The notes: generated by a model not told the origin, from the letters alone. A stretch of 64,000 bases of DNA from an uncultured Faecalibacterium sp. (GCA_934539245.1 CAKTCK010000001.1:18583-82582); one strand, 5' to 3'; positions 37,131-46,614 are shown, numbered from the stretch's first letter. Numbers and translations are program-made.

Positions 37131-37327
37131 ATCCCTCAGTCATCGCAGACGCAAGGGTGAACCCTCTCAGGCAAAGCCTGACGGCTTTGCCAGCTCCCCC
37201 GAAGGGGGGAGCTTACGGGAGGAGAGGGAAAGGTTGCTTTTTTCTTGGGAAAGAAGCAACTTTTCCGTTTGCAGAAAAAGCTCCCCCCTCGGGGGAGCTG
37301 GCGAGCAAAGCGAGACTGAGAGGGTTA
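37131..37327 (+). repeat. Miniature palindromic repeat, copy 5 (double)
   Basis: Two tandem units: CCCTCAGTCATCGCAGACG-type start and CCAGCTCCCCCGAAGGGGGG, then GCTCCCCCCTCGGGGGAGC and GACTGAGAGGGTT. It ends 20 bp before the purB start codon. Confidence 0.75.
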
Positions 37328-37347
37328 TTTTCAGGAGGAAACAACCA

Positions 37348-38793
37348 ATGTCACAGCATGATCGCTATATCAGCCCTTTTTCCACCCGCTACGCTTCCGA
37401 TGAGATGCAGTACATCTTCTCGGATGACAACAAGTTCCGCACATGGCGGCGGCTGTGGGTGGCGCTGGCTCGTGCCGAAATGGAGCAGGGCCTGACCAAC
37501 ATCACCCCGGACATGGTGGCCGAGCTGGAAGCCCATGTGGACGATATCAACTACGAAGTAGCCATCGAGCGGGAAAAGCTGGTGCGCCACGACGTCATGA
37601 GCCACGTCTACGCCTACGGTCAGCAGTGCCCCAAGGCAGCAGGCATCATCCATCTGGGTGCCACCAGCTGCTATGTGGGCGATAACACCGACATCATCGT
37701 GATGCGGCAGGGTCTTGAGCTGGTGCGCAAAAAGCTGGTGGGTGTGCTGGCAAAGCTGGCGCACTTCGCCAAGGAGTACAAGGATATGCCCTGCATGGCC
37801 TACACCCACTGCCAGCCCGCACAGCCCACCACCGTGGGCAAGCGCGCTACCCTGTGGGCAAACGAGCTGGTGATGGATCTGGCCGAGATCGACCATCGTC
37901 TGGCTACCCTGCAGCTGCGCGGTGTCAAGGGCACCACCGGTACGCAGGCTTCCTTTATGGAGCTGTTCAAGGGCGATGCCGACAAGATCCGCGCCGTGGA
38001 TGCTTCCATTGCAAAGGAGATGGGCTTTGACCCCAAGGCTGTTGTGCCGGTGTCCGGCCAGACTTACAGCCGCAAGGTAGATGCTTTCATCCTGAACGCA
38101 CTGGCCGGTATTGGCCAGAGCTGCATGAAGTTTGCCACCGACCTGCGCCTGCTGGCAAACTTCAAGGAGATGGAGGAGCCCTTTGAGAAGAACCAGATCG
38201 GTTCCTCTGCGATGCCCTACAAGCGCAACCCCATGCGTTGCGAGCGCATCTGCGCCCTTGCCCGCTACCTGATGGTGGACGTGCTGAACCCCAGCTTTAC
38301 CACCGGCAGCCAGTGGTTTGAGCGCACGCTGGACGACAGCGCCAACAAGCGCGTGGCTATGGCCGAGGGCTTCCTTGCCACTGACGCCATCCTGAACATC
38401 ATGCTCAACGTCACCGATGGTCTGGTGGTGTACCCCAAGGTGGTGCGCAGCCGCCTGATGGCCGAGCTGCCCTTCATGGCCAGCGAGAACATCATGATGC
38501 AGGCTGTGGAAAAGGGCGGCAACCGTCAGGAGCTGCACGAGCGCCTGCGCCAGCACGCCATCGCCGCCGGCAAGCAGGTCAAGGAAGAGGGCCTGCCCAA
38601 CGATATGGTGGACCGCATTGCCGCAGACCCGGCCTTTGGCCTGACCCGCGAGGAGATCGTGGCAGGGCTGGTGCCGGAAAACTTTGTAGGCCGTGCACCC
38701 CAGCAGGTGGAGGAGTTCATCGCCAACGTCCTGCAGCCTATCTTCGATGCTGACCCCGAGGATATGGAACAGCACGCCTCCCTGAGCGTCTGA
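37348..38793 (+). CDS. purB: Adenylosuccinate lyase
   Basis: 481 residues from ATG 37348 with AGGAGG upstream. Fumarase/aspartase superfamily: HLGATSCYVGDNTD, the THCQPAQPTTVGKR helix and the signature SSAMPYKRNPMRCERI. Cleaves SAICAR and adenylosuccinate, so it serves both IMP and AMP branches. Last gene of the purine run, followed by a strong terminator. Confidence 0.95.
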   Translation: MSQHDRYISPFSTRYASDEMQYIFSDDNKFRTWRRLWVALARAEMEQGLTNITPDMVAELEAHVDDINYEVAIEREKLVRHDVMSHVYAYGQQCPKAAGIIHLGATSCYVGDNTDIIVMRQGLELVRKKLVGVLAKLAHFAKEYKDMPCMAYTHCQPAQPTTVGKRATLWANELVMDLAEIDHRLATLQLRGVKGTTGTQASFMELFKGDADKIRAVDASIAKEMGFDPKAVVPVSGQTYSRKVDAFILNALAGIGQSCMKFATDLRLLANFKEMEEPFEKNQIGSSAMPYKRNPMRCERICALARYLMVDVLNPSFTTGSQWFERTLDDSANKRVAMAEGFLATDAILNIMLNVTDGLVVYPKVVRSRLMAELPFMASENIMMQAVEKGGNRQELHERLRQHAIAAGKQVKEEGLPNDMVDRIAADPAFGLTREEIVAGLVPENFVGRAPQQVEEFIANVLQPIFDADPEDMEQHASLSV

Positions 38794-38808
38794 TAACAAG
38801 ATCAATTG

Positions 38809-38843
38809 CAAAAAGGAGAAGCCCACGGGCTTCTCCTTTTTGC
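38809..38843 (+). terminator. Terminator after purB
   Basis: CAAAAAGGAGAAGCC and GGCTTCTCCTTTTTG arms; ends the purine cluster. Confidence 0.85.
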
Positions 38844-38852
38844 GTTTGTGCC

Positions 38853-38881
38853 TTGCACGATTTTGTCTGTCGTGTTACACT
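38853..38881 (+). promoter_or_regulatory. Promoter of the RsuA-type synthase gene
   Basis: TTGCAC, 17-bp spacer, TACACT. Confidence 0.7.
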
Positions 38882-38911
38882 GAGGGCATCATCAACAAAG
38901 GAGAACCGCTT

Positions 38912-39613
38912 ATGCGTTTGGATAAATATCTGGCCGAAACTGCCCAGTGCACCCGCAGCGAGGCCAAGACTATGCTGGCAAAGGGGCGCGTGCAGGTAAA
39001 TGGTGCGGTGTGCAAAAAAGGGGACACCCAGCTGAAGGAGACCGACACCGTGGCGGTGGACGGCGCGCCGCTGCGCTATCAGAAGTTCGTTTACCTGATG
39101 CTCAATAAGCCCGAGGGGGTGGTGAGCGCTTCTACCGATAAGCGGGACACCACCGTGGTGGATCTGGTAGGGGACGCCTACCCCCGGCGGGAGCTGTTCC
39201 CGGCAGGGCGGCTGGATAAGACCAGCACCGGCTTTGTACTGCTGACCGATGACGGCGGCTTTGCCCACGATATCCTGTCTCCCCGGCACCATGTTTCCAA
39301 GACCTACACCGTGACCATCGACACTCCCCTCACGCAGGAGATGCGTACCGGCTTTGCGGCGGGGGTTACACTGGCAGACGGCACCGCCCTTTCGCCCGCC
39401 GAGGTGACCGCCCTTTCCCCCGATGGGCTTACCGTGCGGGTGGTGCTGCGGCAGGGGGTATACCACCAGATCAAACGGATGTTCGGTGTGTACGGTGCCG
39501 GGGTGAATGCTTTGCACCGGGAGGCCATTGGCGGCCTTGCACTGGATGCGCAGCTTGCGCCGGGGCAGTGGCGGGAGCTTTCTGACGAAGAAGTGGCAAA
39601 AATTACCAGATAA
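38912..39613 (+). CDS. RsuA/RluB-family pseudouridine synthase
   Basis: 233 residues from ATG 38912 with AAAGGAG upstream. S4 RNA-binding domain (1-60, LDKYLAETAQCTRSEAK), then the catalytic domain with AGRLDKTSTGFVLLTDDG holding the catalytic Asp and YHQIKRMFG. The short length and absence of a long tail fit RsuA, which modifies U516 of 16S rRNA, better than RluB, but I cannot exclude either. Confidence 0.9.
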   Translation: MRLDKYLAETAQCTRSEAKTMLAKGRVQVNGAVCKKGDTQLKETDTVAVDGAPLRYQKFVYLMLNKPEGVVSASTDKRDTTVVDLVGDAYPRRELFPAGRLDKTSTGFVLLTDDGGFAHDILSPRHHVSKTYTVTIDTPLTQEMRTGFAAGVTLADGTALSPAEVTALSPDGLTVRVVLRQGVYHQIKRMFGVYGAGVNALHREAIGGLALDAQLAPGQWRELSDEEVAKITR

Positions 39614-39655
39614 AATGCTGTGCTTTTCACGCGGTTTTCAAAAATGTATCACAAT

Positions 39656-39667
39656 TTACCGGTAAAA
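39656..39667 (+). promoter_or_regulatory. Palindrome TTTACCGGTAAA before the CdaR-type gene
   Basis: A 12-bp perfect palindrome with a second half-site (ACGGTAAG) 6 bp on; possible operator of unknown factor. Confidence 0.3.
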
Positions 39668-39725
39668 TAACGGTAAGAACCACGCAAAAAGGCACTTTTT
39701 TGGCAAAAAATAGCCCCGAAAGATA

Positions 39726-39793
39726 ATTTCAACAAGAAAGAATTATTTTTTTTGTTGAAATCTGTTGCAAAAGTAAATTCTTTTGTGTAAAAT
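39726..39793 (+). promoter_or_regulatory. Inverted repeat and promoter of the CdaR-type regulator
   Basis: Promoter TTGCAA (39765-39770), 17 bp, TAAAAT (39788-39793). Just upstream a perfect 10-bp inverted repeat ATTTCAACAA...TTGTTGAAAT (39726-39761) ends 3 bp before the -35, in the position of an activator or repressor site. Confidence 0.65.
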
Positions 39794-39877
39794 ATAGATT
39801 GTAATGCGGCTAAATTGTTTAAAATCACAACCCATGCCGCCGCGGCTTGCACAAACGAGGAAAAGGGGTATCCATTT

Positions 39878-40963
39878 ATGGCCAATAGAGTATTTCAAAG
39901 CGTGATCTACCAGATGAAGGACGCGATCAATCGGGTGGTCGGCGTTGTGGATGAGACCGGCGCTGTCATTTCCTGCTCGGAGCTGAACCTGATCGGCGAG
40001 GTGCGCGAGGGCTATATGGCCGAGCGGCTGAACGCAGGCGACCGCTTTGTGCGCGACGGCTATACTTACCAGCAGTTCTCCAACGCCAAGCATAACGATT
40101 ATGCCGTGTTTGTGGAGGGCGTCGATGAGACTGCGGGGCAGTTTGCCGGTGTGCTGGCCATTAGCCTGCAAAGCATCAAGCAGTACCACGACGAGAAGTT
40201 CGATAAGTCCAACTTTATCAAGAACGTGGTGCTGGACAATATCCTGCCCGGCGATATCTACGCCAAGGCACGGGAGCTGCACTTTGCTACCGATGTCTCC
40301 CGCGTGGTGTTCATCGTGCGGGTGATCAGCGGCGGCGATATCTCTGCCTACGATGTGGTCAGCAGCCTGTTCCCCGATAAGCAGAAGGACTTTGTGTTCA
40401 ATATCAGCGAGACCGATACCGTGCTGGTCAAAGAGATCCGCAAGGGTATCGACCGTACTGATATGGAAAAGCTGGCTGCCAGCATTGTGGATACCCTCTC
40501 CGGCGAGCACTACATCAAGGCCGTGGTTGGCATTGGCACCCCCATTGCCAACGTGAAGGATCTGGCTACCTCCTTTAAGGAAGCCCAGATCGCCATGGAA
40601 GTGAGCAAGGTGTTCGATACCGAAAAGCAGATCATCCGCTACGATAACCTGGGCATTGCTCGTCTGATCTACCAGCTGCCCACCACCGTTTGCGAGATGT
40701 TCCTGCGCGAGGTGTTCAAGCAGGGCAGCATCGAAAGTCTGGATCAGGAGACTTTGTTTACCATCCAGCGCTTCTTCGAGAACAACCTGAATGTGTCCGA
40801 GACCAGCCGCGGCCTGTTTGTGCACCGCAATACGCTGGTGTATCGTCTGGAAAAGATCAAAAAGCTGACCGGCCTGGATCTGCGTGAGTTCGATGACGCT
40901 ATCGTCTTTAAGGTAGCGCTGATGGTAAAGAAGTACCTGTCCAACAACCCGGCCAAATATTGA
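39878..40963 (+). CDS. CdaR/PucR-type transcriptional regulator
   Basis: 361 residues from ATG 39878 (GAGGAAAAGGGG upstream). N-terminal sensor domain, a GGDEF-like middle domain around 150-270, and the C-terminal PucR helix-turn-helix with LFVHRNTLVYRLEKIKKLTGLDL. Family members respond to small carbon or nitrogen metabolites. Target genes not known; the neighbouring inverted repeats may be autoregulatory. A terminator separates it from ftsE. Confidence 0.85.
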   Translation: MANRVFQSVIYQMKDAINRVVGVVDETGAVISCSELNLIGEVREGYMAERLNAGDRFVRDGYTYQQFSNAKHNDYAVFVEGVDETAGQFAGVLAISLQSIKQYHDEKFDKSNFIKNVVLDNILPGDIYAKARELHFATDVSRVVFIVRVISGGDISAYDVVSSLFPDKQKDFVFNISETDTVLVKEIRKGIDRTDMEKLAASIVDTLSGEHYIKAVVGIGTPIANVKDLATSFKEAQIAMEVSKVFDTEKQIIRYDNLGIARLIYQLPTTVCEMFLREVFKQGSIESLDQETLFTIQRFFENNLNVSETSRGLFVHRNTLVYRLEKIKKLTGLDLREFDDAIVFKVALMVKKYLSNNPAKY

Positions 40964-40997
40964 TATTTCGCTGTGCGGGTCTTGCCCCGCCGGCGCC

Positions 40998-41036
40998 GAA
41001 CCGGCCGCTCGAAACCGATGCTGGCCGGTTCTTTTT
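40998..41036 (+). terminator. Terminator after the CdaR-type gene
   Basis: GAACCGGCC / GGCCGGTTC with a 16-base loop and TTTTT. Confidence 0.8.
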
Positions 41037-41104
41037 GCAGTGTTGGCTGCGGACGGGCTGTCTTGACCGTCAAAAATCTTGATGTCAGGAGCTAATACGA
41101 TTCC

Positions 41105-41869
41105 ATGATCGATTTTGAACACGTTTCCAAAGAATATAAAAAGGGCGGACGCCTTGCGCTGGAGGATATCAACTTCCATGTGGATGAAGGCGAGTTCGTC
41201 TTTCTGCTGGGTCACTCCGGCGCGGGCAAATCCACCTTGCTCAAGCTCATCCTGCGGGAGGCACTGCCTACCTCCGGTAAGGTGACCGTGCTGGGTAAGG
41301 ACGTAGCCAAGCTGCGCCGCCACAAGATCCCTTACCTGCGCCGTCAGATGGGCATCATCTTTCAGGACTTCCGGCTGATTCCCAGCATGACCGTGTACGA
41401 GAACGTGGCTTTTGCCATGCACGTTCTCAATGTGCCCCGCAAGGAGATCCGTCCCCGCGTGGAGTACATTTTGGAGCTGGTGCATCTGGAGGATAAGGCC
41501 AAGTGCTACCCGGATACCCTTTCCGGCGGCGAGCAGCAGCGTGTGGCTGTGGCGCGTGCGCTGGTACATAACCCCAAGCTGGTCATCGCGGACGAGCCCA
41601 CCGGCAACATTGACCCGGAGCTGAGCTTGGAAATGATGCAGCTGCTGGAGCGGGTGAGCAAAATGGGCATCACGGTGCTGGTGGTCACCCACGAGCACGA
41701 GCTGGTGCACCGCTTCCATCAGCGTGTGGTCACCCTGAGCCATGGCCGCATTGTCTCGGACGTGCCCGCAGACCCTGTGGCTGCCGCCGAGGATGATCTC
41801 TCGCTGGATGTTGCCGCCTTTGATGCGGACGATGCGTCCGCTGCGAAAAAGGAGGTGGCTGCCGTATGA
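41105..41869 (+). CDS. ftsE: Cell-division ATP-binding protein FtsE
   Basis: 254 residues. Walker A GHSGAGKST (36-44), Q-loop in FQDFRLIPSMTVYENV, signature LSGGEQQRVAVARAL and Walker B LVIADEPTGNIDP. About 25 residues longer than usual FtsE because of an acidic/alanine-rich tail after residue 220. With FtsX it forms the membrane complex that switches on peptidoglycan hydrolases at division sites. Overlaps ftsX by 4 nt; the M23 hydrolase follows in the same operon. Confidence 0.95.
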   Translation: MIDFEHVSKEYKKGGRLALEDINFHVDEGEFVFLLGHSGAGKSTLLKLILREALPTSGKVTVLGKDVAKLRRHKIPYLRRQMGIIFQDFRLIPSMTVYENVAFAMHVLNVPRKEIRPRVEYILELVHLEDKAKCYPDTLSGGEQQRVAVARALVHNPKLVIADEPTGNIDPELSLEMMQLLERVSKMGITVLVVTHEHELVHRFHQRVVTLSHGRIVSDVPADPVAAAEDDLSLDVAAFDADDASAAKKEVAAV

Positions 41870-42774
41870 TGCGTCCCTCTACTTTCTTTTTCCTTACCCG
41901 GCGCGGTGTGCGCAACTTGGGCAAGCACTGGGCCATGACCATTGCCTGCATCGCTTCTTTGAGCGTTTGTATGACCCTGAACATCTTTGCCAGCTTGGCC
42001 GAGGTGAACGTGGGCAGCATGGTGGCCTATCTGGGCAGCCAGAACGAGACGGTGGTCTATCTGGACCCCGCATGTGATGATGCCACTGCCGCGCAGGTAG
42101 GCGAGACCCTTTCGGCCATGCCGGGGGTCAGCGGGGTGCAGTACGTCTCCAAGCAGGACGTGCTCGACACCTACCGCGGCTATATGCAGGATTACTCCTC
42201 CCTGTGGGATGAATTTGAGACCGACAACCCCTTTAAGGCCAACTACAGGGTCACCCTGAGCGACCTGACCCAGATGGAGCGCATGAGCGTGAAGATGCAG
42301 GCCATCCCGGGCGTTGTCAGCGTTACTGCTCCGGTGGAGATGACCAATATCTTTGTGGAGATCCAGAAAGCCGTTACCAAGGGCGGACGCATGATCGTGC
42401 TGGTGCTGATGGTGGTCAGCATCATCACGGTGGGCAGCACCATCCGTCTGAGCGTTTTTGCCCGCCGCCGCGAGATCGAGATCATGAAGTATGTGGGTGC
42501 TACCAACCGCATGGTCACCCTACCTTTCTTTGTGGAGGGCTTGACCATGGGTCTGATCTCCGGTATCCTGACCGCAGCGGTCAGCCTTGGCTGCTACACC
42601 TATGTGGTCAACGCCGCCGGTGGTCTGGGCGGCATCTGGCAGATGCTCATGGGCCGCGCACTGGTGCCGGTGGCAAATGTGCTGCCGACCATCGTGGTAA
42701 CAAGCCTGCTCAGCGGCGCTATCGTAGGCGGCGTGGGCAGTATGTTCTCTATCCGCAAACATCTGAATGTGTGA
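41866..42774 (+). CDS. ftsX: Cell-division protein FtsX
   Basis: 302 residues. Four membrane segments: one near 20-45, an extracellular loop of about 120 residues (VVYLDPACDDATAAQ..., QYVSKQDVLDTYRG), then three near 180-290. The cytosolic RRREIEIMKYVGATN motif is the FtsX signature. Transmits ATPase action of FtsE to an extracellular hydrolase through the large loop. Confidence 0.94.
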   Translation: MMRPSTFFFLTRRGVRNLGKHWAMTIACIASLSVCMTLNIFASLAEVNVGSMVAYLGSQNETVVYLDPACDDATAAQVGETLSAMPGVSGVQYVSKQDVLDTYRGYMQDYSSLWDEFETDNPFKANYRVTLSDLTQMERMSVKMQAIPGVVSVTAPVEMTNIFVEIQKAVTKGGRMIVLVLMVVSIITVGSTIRLSVFARRREIEIMKYVGATNRMVTLPFFVEGLTMGLISGILTAAVSLGCYTYVVNAAGGLGGIWQMLMGRALVPVANVLPTIVVTSLLSGAIVGGVGSMFSIRKHLNV

Positions 42775-42793
42775 CCGAAAGGAGCCGCGTTTT

Positions 42794-44158
42794 ATGAGTA
42801 AAGCAATGCACGCAAAGCCCTTCCGGCTCACAGGCCCTTATACCGCCCGGCACGCCCGGCCGGAAAGCCCCCGCAGCAAGCTGATCCGTGCGGTCAGCCT
42901 TGGGCTGGCCTGTGTCTGCCTGCTGCTGACAGCCACGGTGTACCCGGCTTCGGCGGCTACCAGCAATACCAGCATGGCCAGCTTGCAGAGCAAGCTGGAT
43001 AAGCTTTCCCAGTCTATCAATCAGCACAAAAAGGAGCTTTCGGACGCCAAAAAGAAGGAATCTGCCGCAAAGGCGCTGGAAAGTGAGCTGAAAGAGCGGG
43101 TCACCGTCCTGCAGGATCAGATCAGCGTGCTGGGCGGTCAGATCGCCGCAGTGCAGAACAGCATTGGCGAGAAGGAACAGCAGATCGGTGTGATGCAGAC
43201 CCAGATCACGGACAAGCAGACCCAGATCGAGGAAAAGCAGAACGAGATCGACGGTCAGTGGGATGATTTCAAAAAGCACATGGCTGCCATGCAGGAGCTG
43301 CGGGACGGCGGCAGTGTGGCCATGCTCAGTGCGGTGAACGACCTGTACGAGCTGCTTACCTTCAACGAGGTGATGCAGGATATCTCCATCAAGGACACCG
43401 AGATCATGAACAACATGAAGTCCGCCAAGCAGGAGCTGGAGGACGATAAGGCCGCACTGGAAGAGCAGAAGGCTGGTCTGGAAGCCGAAAAGGCAGAGCT
43501 GCAAAGCCAGAAGAGTGAGTTGGACAGCCAGAACGCCCAGATGAAGGGCAAGCAGAGCGAGCTGAACAACAGCATCTCTGCGGCAAAACTTTCCGCTGCC
43601 GAGGCACAGGCGGCGCAGCAGAAGGCACAGGCAGCCATTGAATCCGACGAGTTGAACTACGAGGCCGTGAAAAAGGAGATCCAGAAGATGATCGCTGCGG
43701 CCTCTGCCAGCAAGCCGCAGCTAAGCTTTAGCGGTTTTGCCTGCCCACTGAAGAGTTACAGCCGCATTTCCAGCGAGTACGGCTGGCGTAAGAACCCGGT
43801 CTCCGGCGTAAACAAGCTCCATGCCGGTATCGACTTTGCGGCAGCCGGCGGCACGCCTATCTACGCAGCCGCCAGCGGCTATGTGCAGGTGGCAGGCTGG
43901 TCTACCGGCGGCTATGGCAACTACGTTATCATCTACCACGGCAAAATGTCCGATGGCAATACCTATACCACCCTGTATGCGCACATGCGCTCGGTGGCTA
44001 CCAGTGCAGGCAAGTATGTGAAGCAGGGCGAACTGATCGGTTATGTGGGCACCACCGGCAATTCCACTGGCAACCATCTGCATCTGGAGGTGTGGAAGGG
44101 CGGCTCCAAGGCCAACGCCGTGAACCCCCGCAGCTGCATCCCCATTCCCCACAACTAA
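42794..44158 (+). CDS. Coiled-coil M23 murein hydrolase (PcsB/EnvC-like partner of FtsEX)
   Basis: 454 residues from ATG 42794 with GAAAGGAG upstream. A membrane/signal segment at about 32-57 (AVSLGLACVCLLLTATVYP), a long Gln/Lys/Glu-rich coiled coil (about 60-290), and a C-terminal LytM domain with KLHAGIDFAA, YGNYVIIYHG, LYAHM and GNHLHLEVW; the metal His and Asp ligands are present. Following ftsX directly, it is the likely peptidoglycan hydrolase activated by FtsEX. Confidence 0.92.
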   Translation: MSKAMHAKPFRLTGPYTARHARPESPRSKLIRAVSLGLACVCLLLTATVYPASAATSNTSMASLQSKLDKLSQSINQHKKELSDAKKKESAAKALESELKERVTVLQDQISVLGGQIAAVQNSIGEKEQQIGVMQTQITDKQTQIEEKQNEIDGQWDDFKKHMAAMQELRDGGSVAMLSAVNDLYELLTFNEVMQDISIKDTEIMNNMKSAKQELEDDKAALEEQKAGLEAEKAELQSQKSELDSQNAQMKGKQSELNNSISAAKLSAAEAQAAQQKAQAAIESDELNYEAVKKEIQKMIAAASASKPQLSFSGFACPLKSYSRISSEYGWRKNPVSGVNKLHAGIDFAAAGGTPIYAAASGYVQVAGWSTGGYGNYVIIYHGKMSDGNTYTTLYAHMRSVATSAGKYVKQGELIGYVGTTGNSTGNHLHLEVWKGGSKANAVNPRSCIPIPHN

Positions 44159-44186
44159 TAAGCAAGGCAAGGAGTCTGGTTGATCT

Positions 44187-44294
44187 ATGAACGAACAAAA
44201 ACGCAAGCGCGTGCTGCGCATCGGCTGTCTGGTTCTGGCAGGGGTGTTTGTACTCTCGCTGCTGGGCAGCATCCTTATGATGCTGCTGCTCTGA
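44187..44294 (+). CDS. 35-residue single-span membrane peptide
   Basis: MNEQKRKRVLRIGCLVLAGV begins a basic N-terminus followed by one hydrophobic span to the end. AAGGAG lies 13 nt before ATG. It fits exactly between the murein hydrolase and the S41 protease, 17 nt before the latter, so it is part of the same transcript. No known family; perhaps a small modulator of the membrane division or protease complex. Confidence 0.6.
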   Translation: MNEQKRKRVLRIGCLVLAGVFVLSLLGSILMMLLL

Positions 44295-44310
44295 CCGGGA
44301 GGAAAGAACC

Positions 44311-45675
44311 ATGAACCGTAAAATTTCTTTGGGTATGGCGGTCACTATCGTGATCCTTGCCATGACCGTGACCTTTTCCATCACGATGCTCATCGCCATG
44401 CGTCTGTTCGACAGCACGGTCAACAGCGTAAAAGAAAAGGAAAGTATGTACAACAAGATCGCTGAGGTGGACCGCTACGTCCGCAGCAACGATTACTACA
44501 CCATTGACGAGGCCACCCTGTACGACCGCCTGACCGCCGGTTATCTGCTGGGTACGGGCGACAAGTACGCCCGCTACTACACTGCCAACGCCTACACCGA
44601 ACTGATGAACATCCAGAGCGGTAAGATTTTGGGCATCGGCGTGGAACTTGGCATCGACCAGACCGGTTACGCCAAGGTGACCCGTGTTTACGACGGCTCT
44701 CCCGCACAGGAAGCAGGCATCGCCGTGGGCGACTACATTACCACCGTGGGCGATACCGATGTCAAGAGCCTGTCCGGTGCAGATGCTGTGTACAAAGCCC
44801 TGCAGGGCGAGGCCGGCACTACCGTTACTGTGACATGGCTGAACAGCACTGCCGCCAGTAAAACGGCTGAACTGACCCATTCCGGCTACACCAGCACCAC
44901 CGTGGATTACCAGCTGCTGGACAATGTGGGCTATATCCGCATCCGCCAGTTCGACGGCACTACACCCAGCGAGTTGGACTACGCCCTGCGCACCCTGACC
45001 GCAAACGGCGCGGCCAGTCTGGTGTTTGACCTGCGGGATAACGGCGGCGGCATTCTGGAAGATGCTGTCAACTGCATTGACCTGATCGCCCCGGAGGGCA
45101 CTGTGGCCTACGCCGAGGATAAAAACGGCAACCGCACCGTCATCGGTAGCAGCGATGCCGAAAGTGCCGTCAGCCTGCCGATGGTCTGTCTGGTCAACGG
45201 CAACACTGCCAGCGCAGCCGAGCTGTTCGCAGCCACCCTGCGCACCATGAACGGAGTCCGTCTGGTGGGTACCACCACCATGGGCAAGGGCACCATTCAA
45301 AGCAGCCCGCAGCGCCTGTCGGACGGCAGTGCCGTGGTCATCACGGTGGCAAAGCTGGTCTGCGGCGACGGCAGCTGCTTTGACGGCACCGGCCTGACGG
45401 TGGACGTAGAGCGCGCTTTGAGCACAGAGGAAGCGACGAACTTCTACGACTACACCCCCCAGACCGACCCGCAGGTACAGCGCGCTGTCAGCGCTGCCCA
45501 GCAGCTGAGCGGCACCACCACGCTGGCAGGCGCAAGCTCTGCCGCCGCTGCGGACAGCACCGCCGCCTCTGCCGCCGCAGACGATACCACCCCCGCAGAG
45601 ACTGTGGAAGGGGAGACCGCCGAAGGCGAGACTGCCGCGTCTGAGCCGGAAGCTGCTGCAAGCGCAGAGGAGTGA
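44311..45675 (+). CDS. S41-family C-terminal processing protease
   Basis: 454 residues. N-terminal membrane anchor (7-32), PDZ domain around 100-180 (GIGVELGIDQTGYAKV, GSPAQEAGIAVGDYI), then the S41 protease core with LRDNGGG (242-247), catalytic Ser301 in NGNTASAAE and Lys326 in TMGKG. The tail after 395 is low-complexity Ala/Ser/Thr/Glu. Acts outside the membrane on secreted or cell-wall proteins; the operon suggests control of the murein hydrolase. Confidence 0.93.
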   Translation: MNRKISLGMAVTIVILAMTVTFSITMLIAMRLFDSTVNSVKEKESMYNKIAEVDRYVRSNDYYTIDEATLYDRLTAGYLLGTGDKYARYYTANAYTELMNIQSGKILGIGVELGIDQTGYAKVTRVYDGSPAQEAGIAVGDYITTVGDTDVKSLSGADAVYKALQGEAGTTVTVTWLNSTAASKTAELTHSGYTSTTVDYQLLDNVGYIRIRQFDGTTPSELDYALRTLTANGAASLVFDLRDNGGGILEDAVNCIDLIAPEGTVAYAEDKNGNRTVIGSSDAESAVSLPMVCLVNGNTASAAELFAATLRTMNGVRLVGTTTMGKGTIQSSPQRLSDGSAVVITVAKLVCGDGSCFDGTGLTVDVERALSTEEATNFYDYTPQTDPQVQRAVSAAQQLSGTTTLAGASSAAAADSTAASAAADDTTPAETVEGETAEGETAASEPEAAASAEE

Positions 45676-45709
45676 ACCCCGTAAATCTGAACCCTGAACC
45701 ATAAACACC

Positions 45710-45742
45710 AAAAAGGCTGCTGCGTTCTGCAACAGCCTTTTT
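45710..45742 (+). terminator. Terminator after the S41 protease gene
   Basis: AAAAAGGCTG / CAGCCTTTTT outer stem. Confidence 0.8.
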
Positions 45743-45762
45743 CTGAGAAAGGAAATGACCCT

Positions 45763-46614
45763 ATGCCGGAACTGACCGACCTTTCTGTGATCCGTGCCCT
45801 GTGCGAAAAATACGATTTTGCGCTTTCCAAGGGCTTTGGGCAGAACTTTATCATCAACCCGGGCATCCCCACCAAGATCGTGGATGCCAGCGGAGTAGAC
45901 AAGCGCTACGGTGTCATCGAGATCGGCCCCGGCATCGGTGTGCTGACTAAGGAGCTGGCTAAGCGCGCCGCCAAGGTGGTGTCCATCGAGGTGGACGAGC
46001 GTCTGCCACCTTTGCTAGCCGAGACCATGGCTGGGGTGGACAACTTCAAGCTGGTGCTGCAGGATGTGCTGAAGGTAGACCTGAAAGCCCTCATTGCCGA
46101 AGAGTTCCCGGGGATGCCGGTGGCAGTGTGCGCAAACCTGCCCTACTACATCACCAGCCCCATCGTGATGAAGCTGCTGGGAGACCGTCTGCCCATCGAG
46201 AGCCTGACCGTTATGGTGCAGAAGGAAGCCGCCGACCGTCTGGCCGCCGTGCCCGGAACCCGCGCCTCCAGCGCCATCAGCTGCGCGGTGAACTACTACG
46301 CTACCTCCAAGCTGATGTTCACTGCAGCACCGGGCAGCTTTTACCCCGCCCCCAAGGTGACCAGTGCTGTGGTGCGCATGGATATCCGTCCCACCCCCGC
46401 CGTACAAGTGGAGGACGAGGTGGGGTACTTTGCGCTGGTGCGCGCCGCCTTTGGGCAGCGCCGCAAGACCGCCGCCAACGCCATTGCAGGCGGGCTGAAC
46501 CTGCCCAAGGAAAAGGTCATTGCCGCCATCGAGTCCGCAGGCTTCGATGCCCGTATCCGCCCGGAAGCCCTGACGCTGGAGGACTTTGCCAAGCTTCAGC
46601 AGGCACTGGGCTGA
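45763..46614 (+). CDS. rsmA: 16S rRNA dimethyladenosine transferase
   Basis: 283 residues. FGQNFIINP near the start, SAM-binding VIEIGPGIGVLTKEL, and NLPYYITSPI (catalytic N-L-P-Y) are conserved, with the KsgA-type C-terminal helical domain. Dimethylates A1518/A1519. Lies in its own small unit between two terminators. Confidence 0.96.
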   Translation: MPELTDLSVIRALCEKYDFALSKGFGQNFIINPGIPTKIVDASGVDKRYGVIEIGPGIGVLTKELAKRAAKVVSIEVDERLPPLLAETMAGVDNFKLVLQDVLKVDLKALIAEEFPGMPVAVCANLPYYITSPIVMKLLGDRLPIESLTVMVQKEAADRLAAVPGTRASSAISCAVNYYATSKLMFTAAPGSFYPAPKVTSAVVRMDIRPTPAVQVEDEVGYFALVRAAFGQRRKTAANAIAGGLNLPKEKVIAAIESAGFDARIRPEALTLEDFAKLQQALG

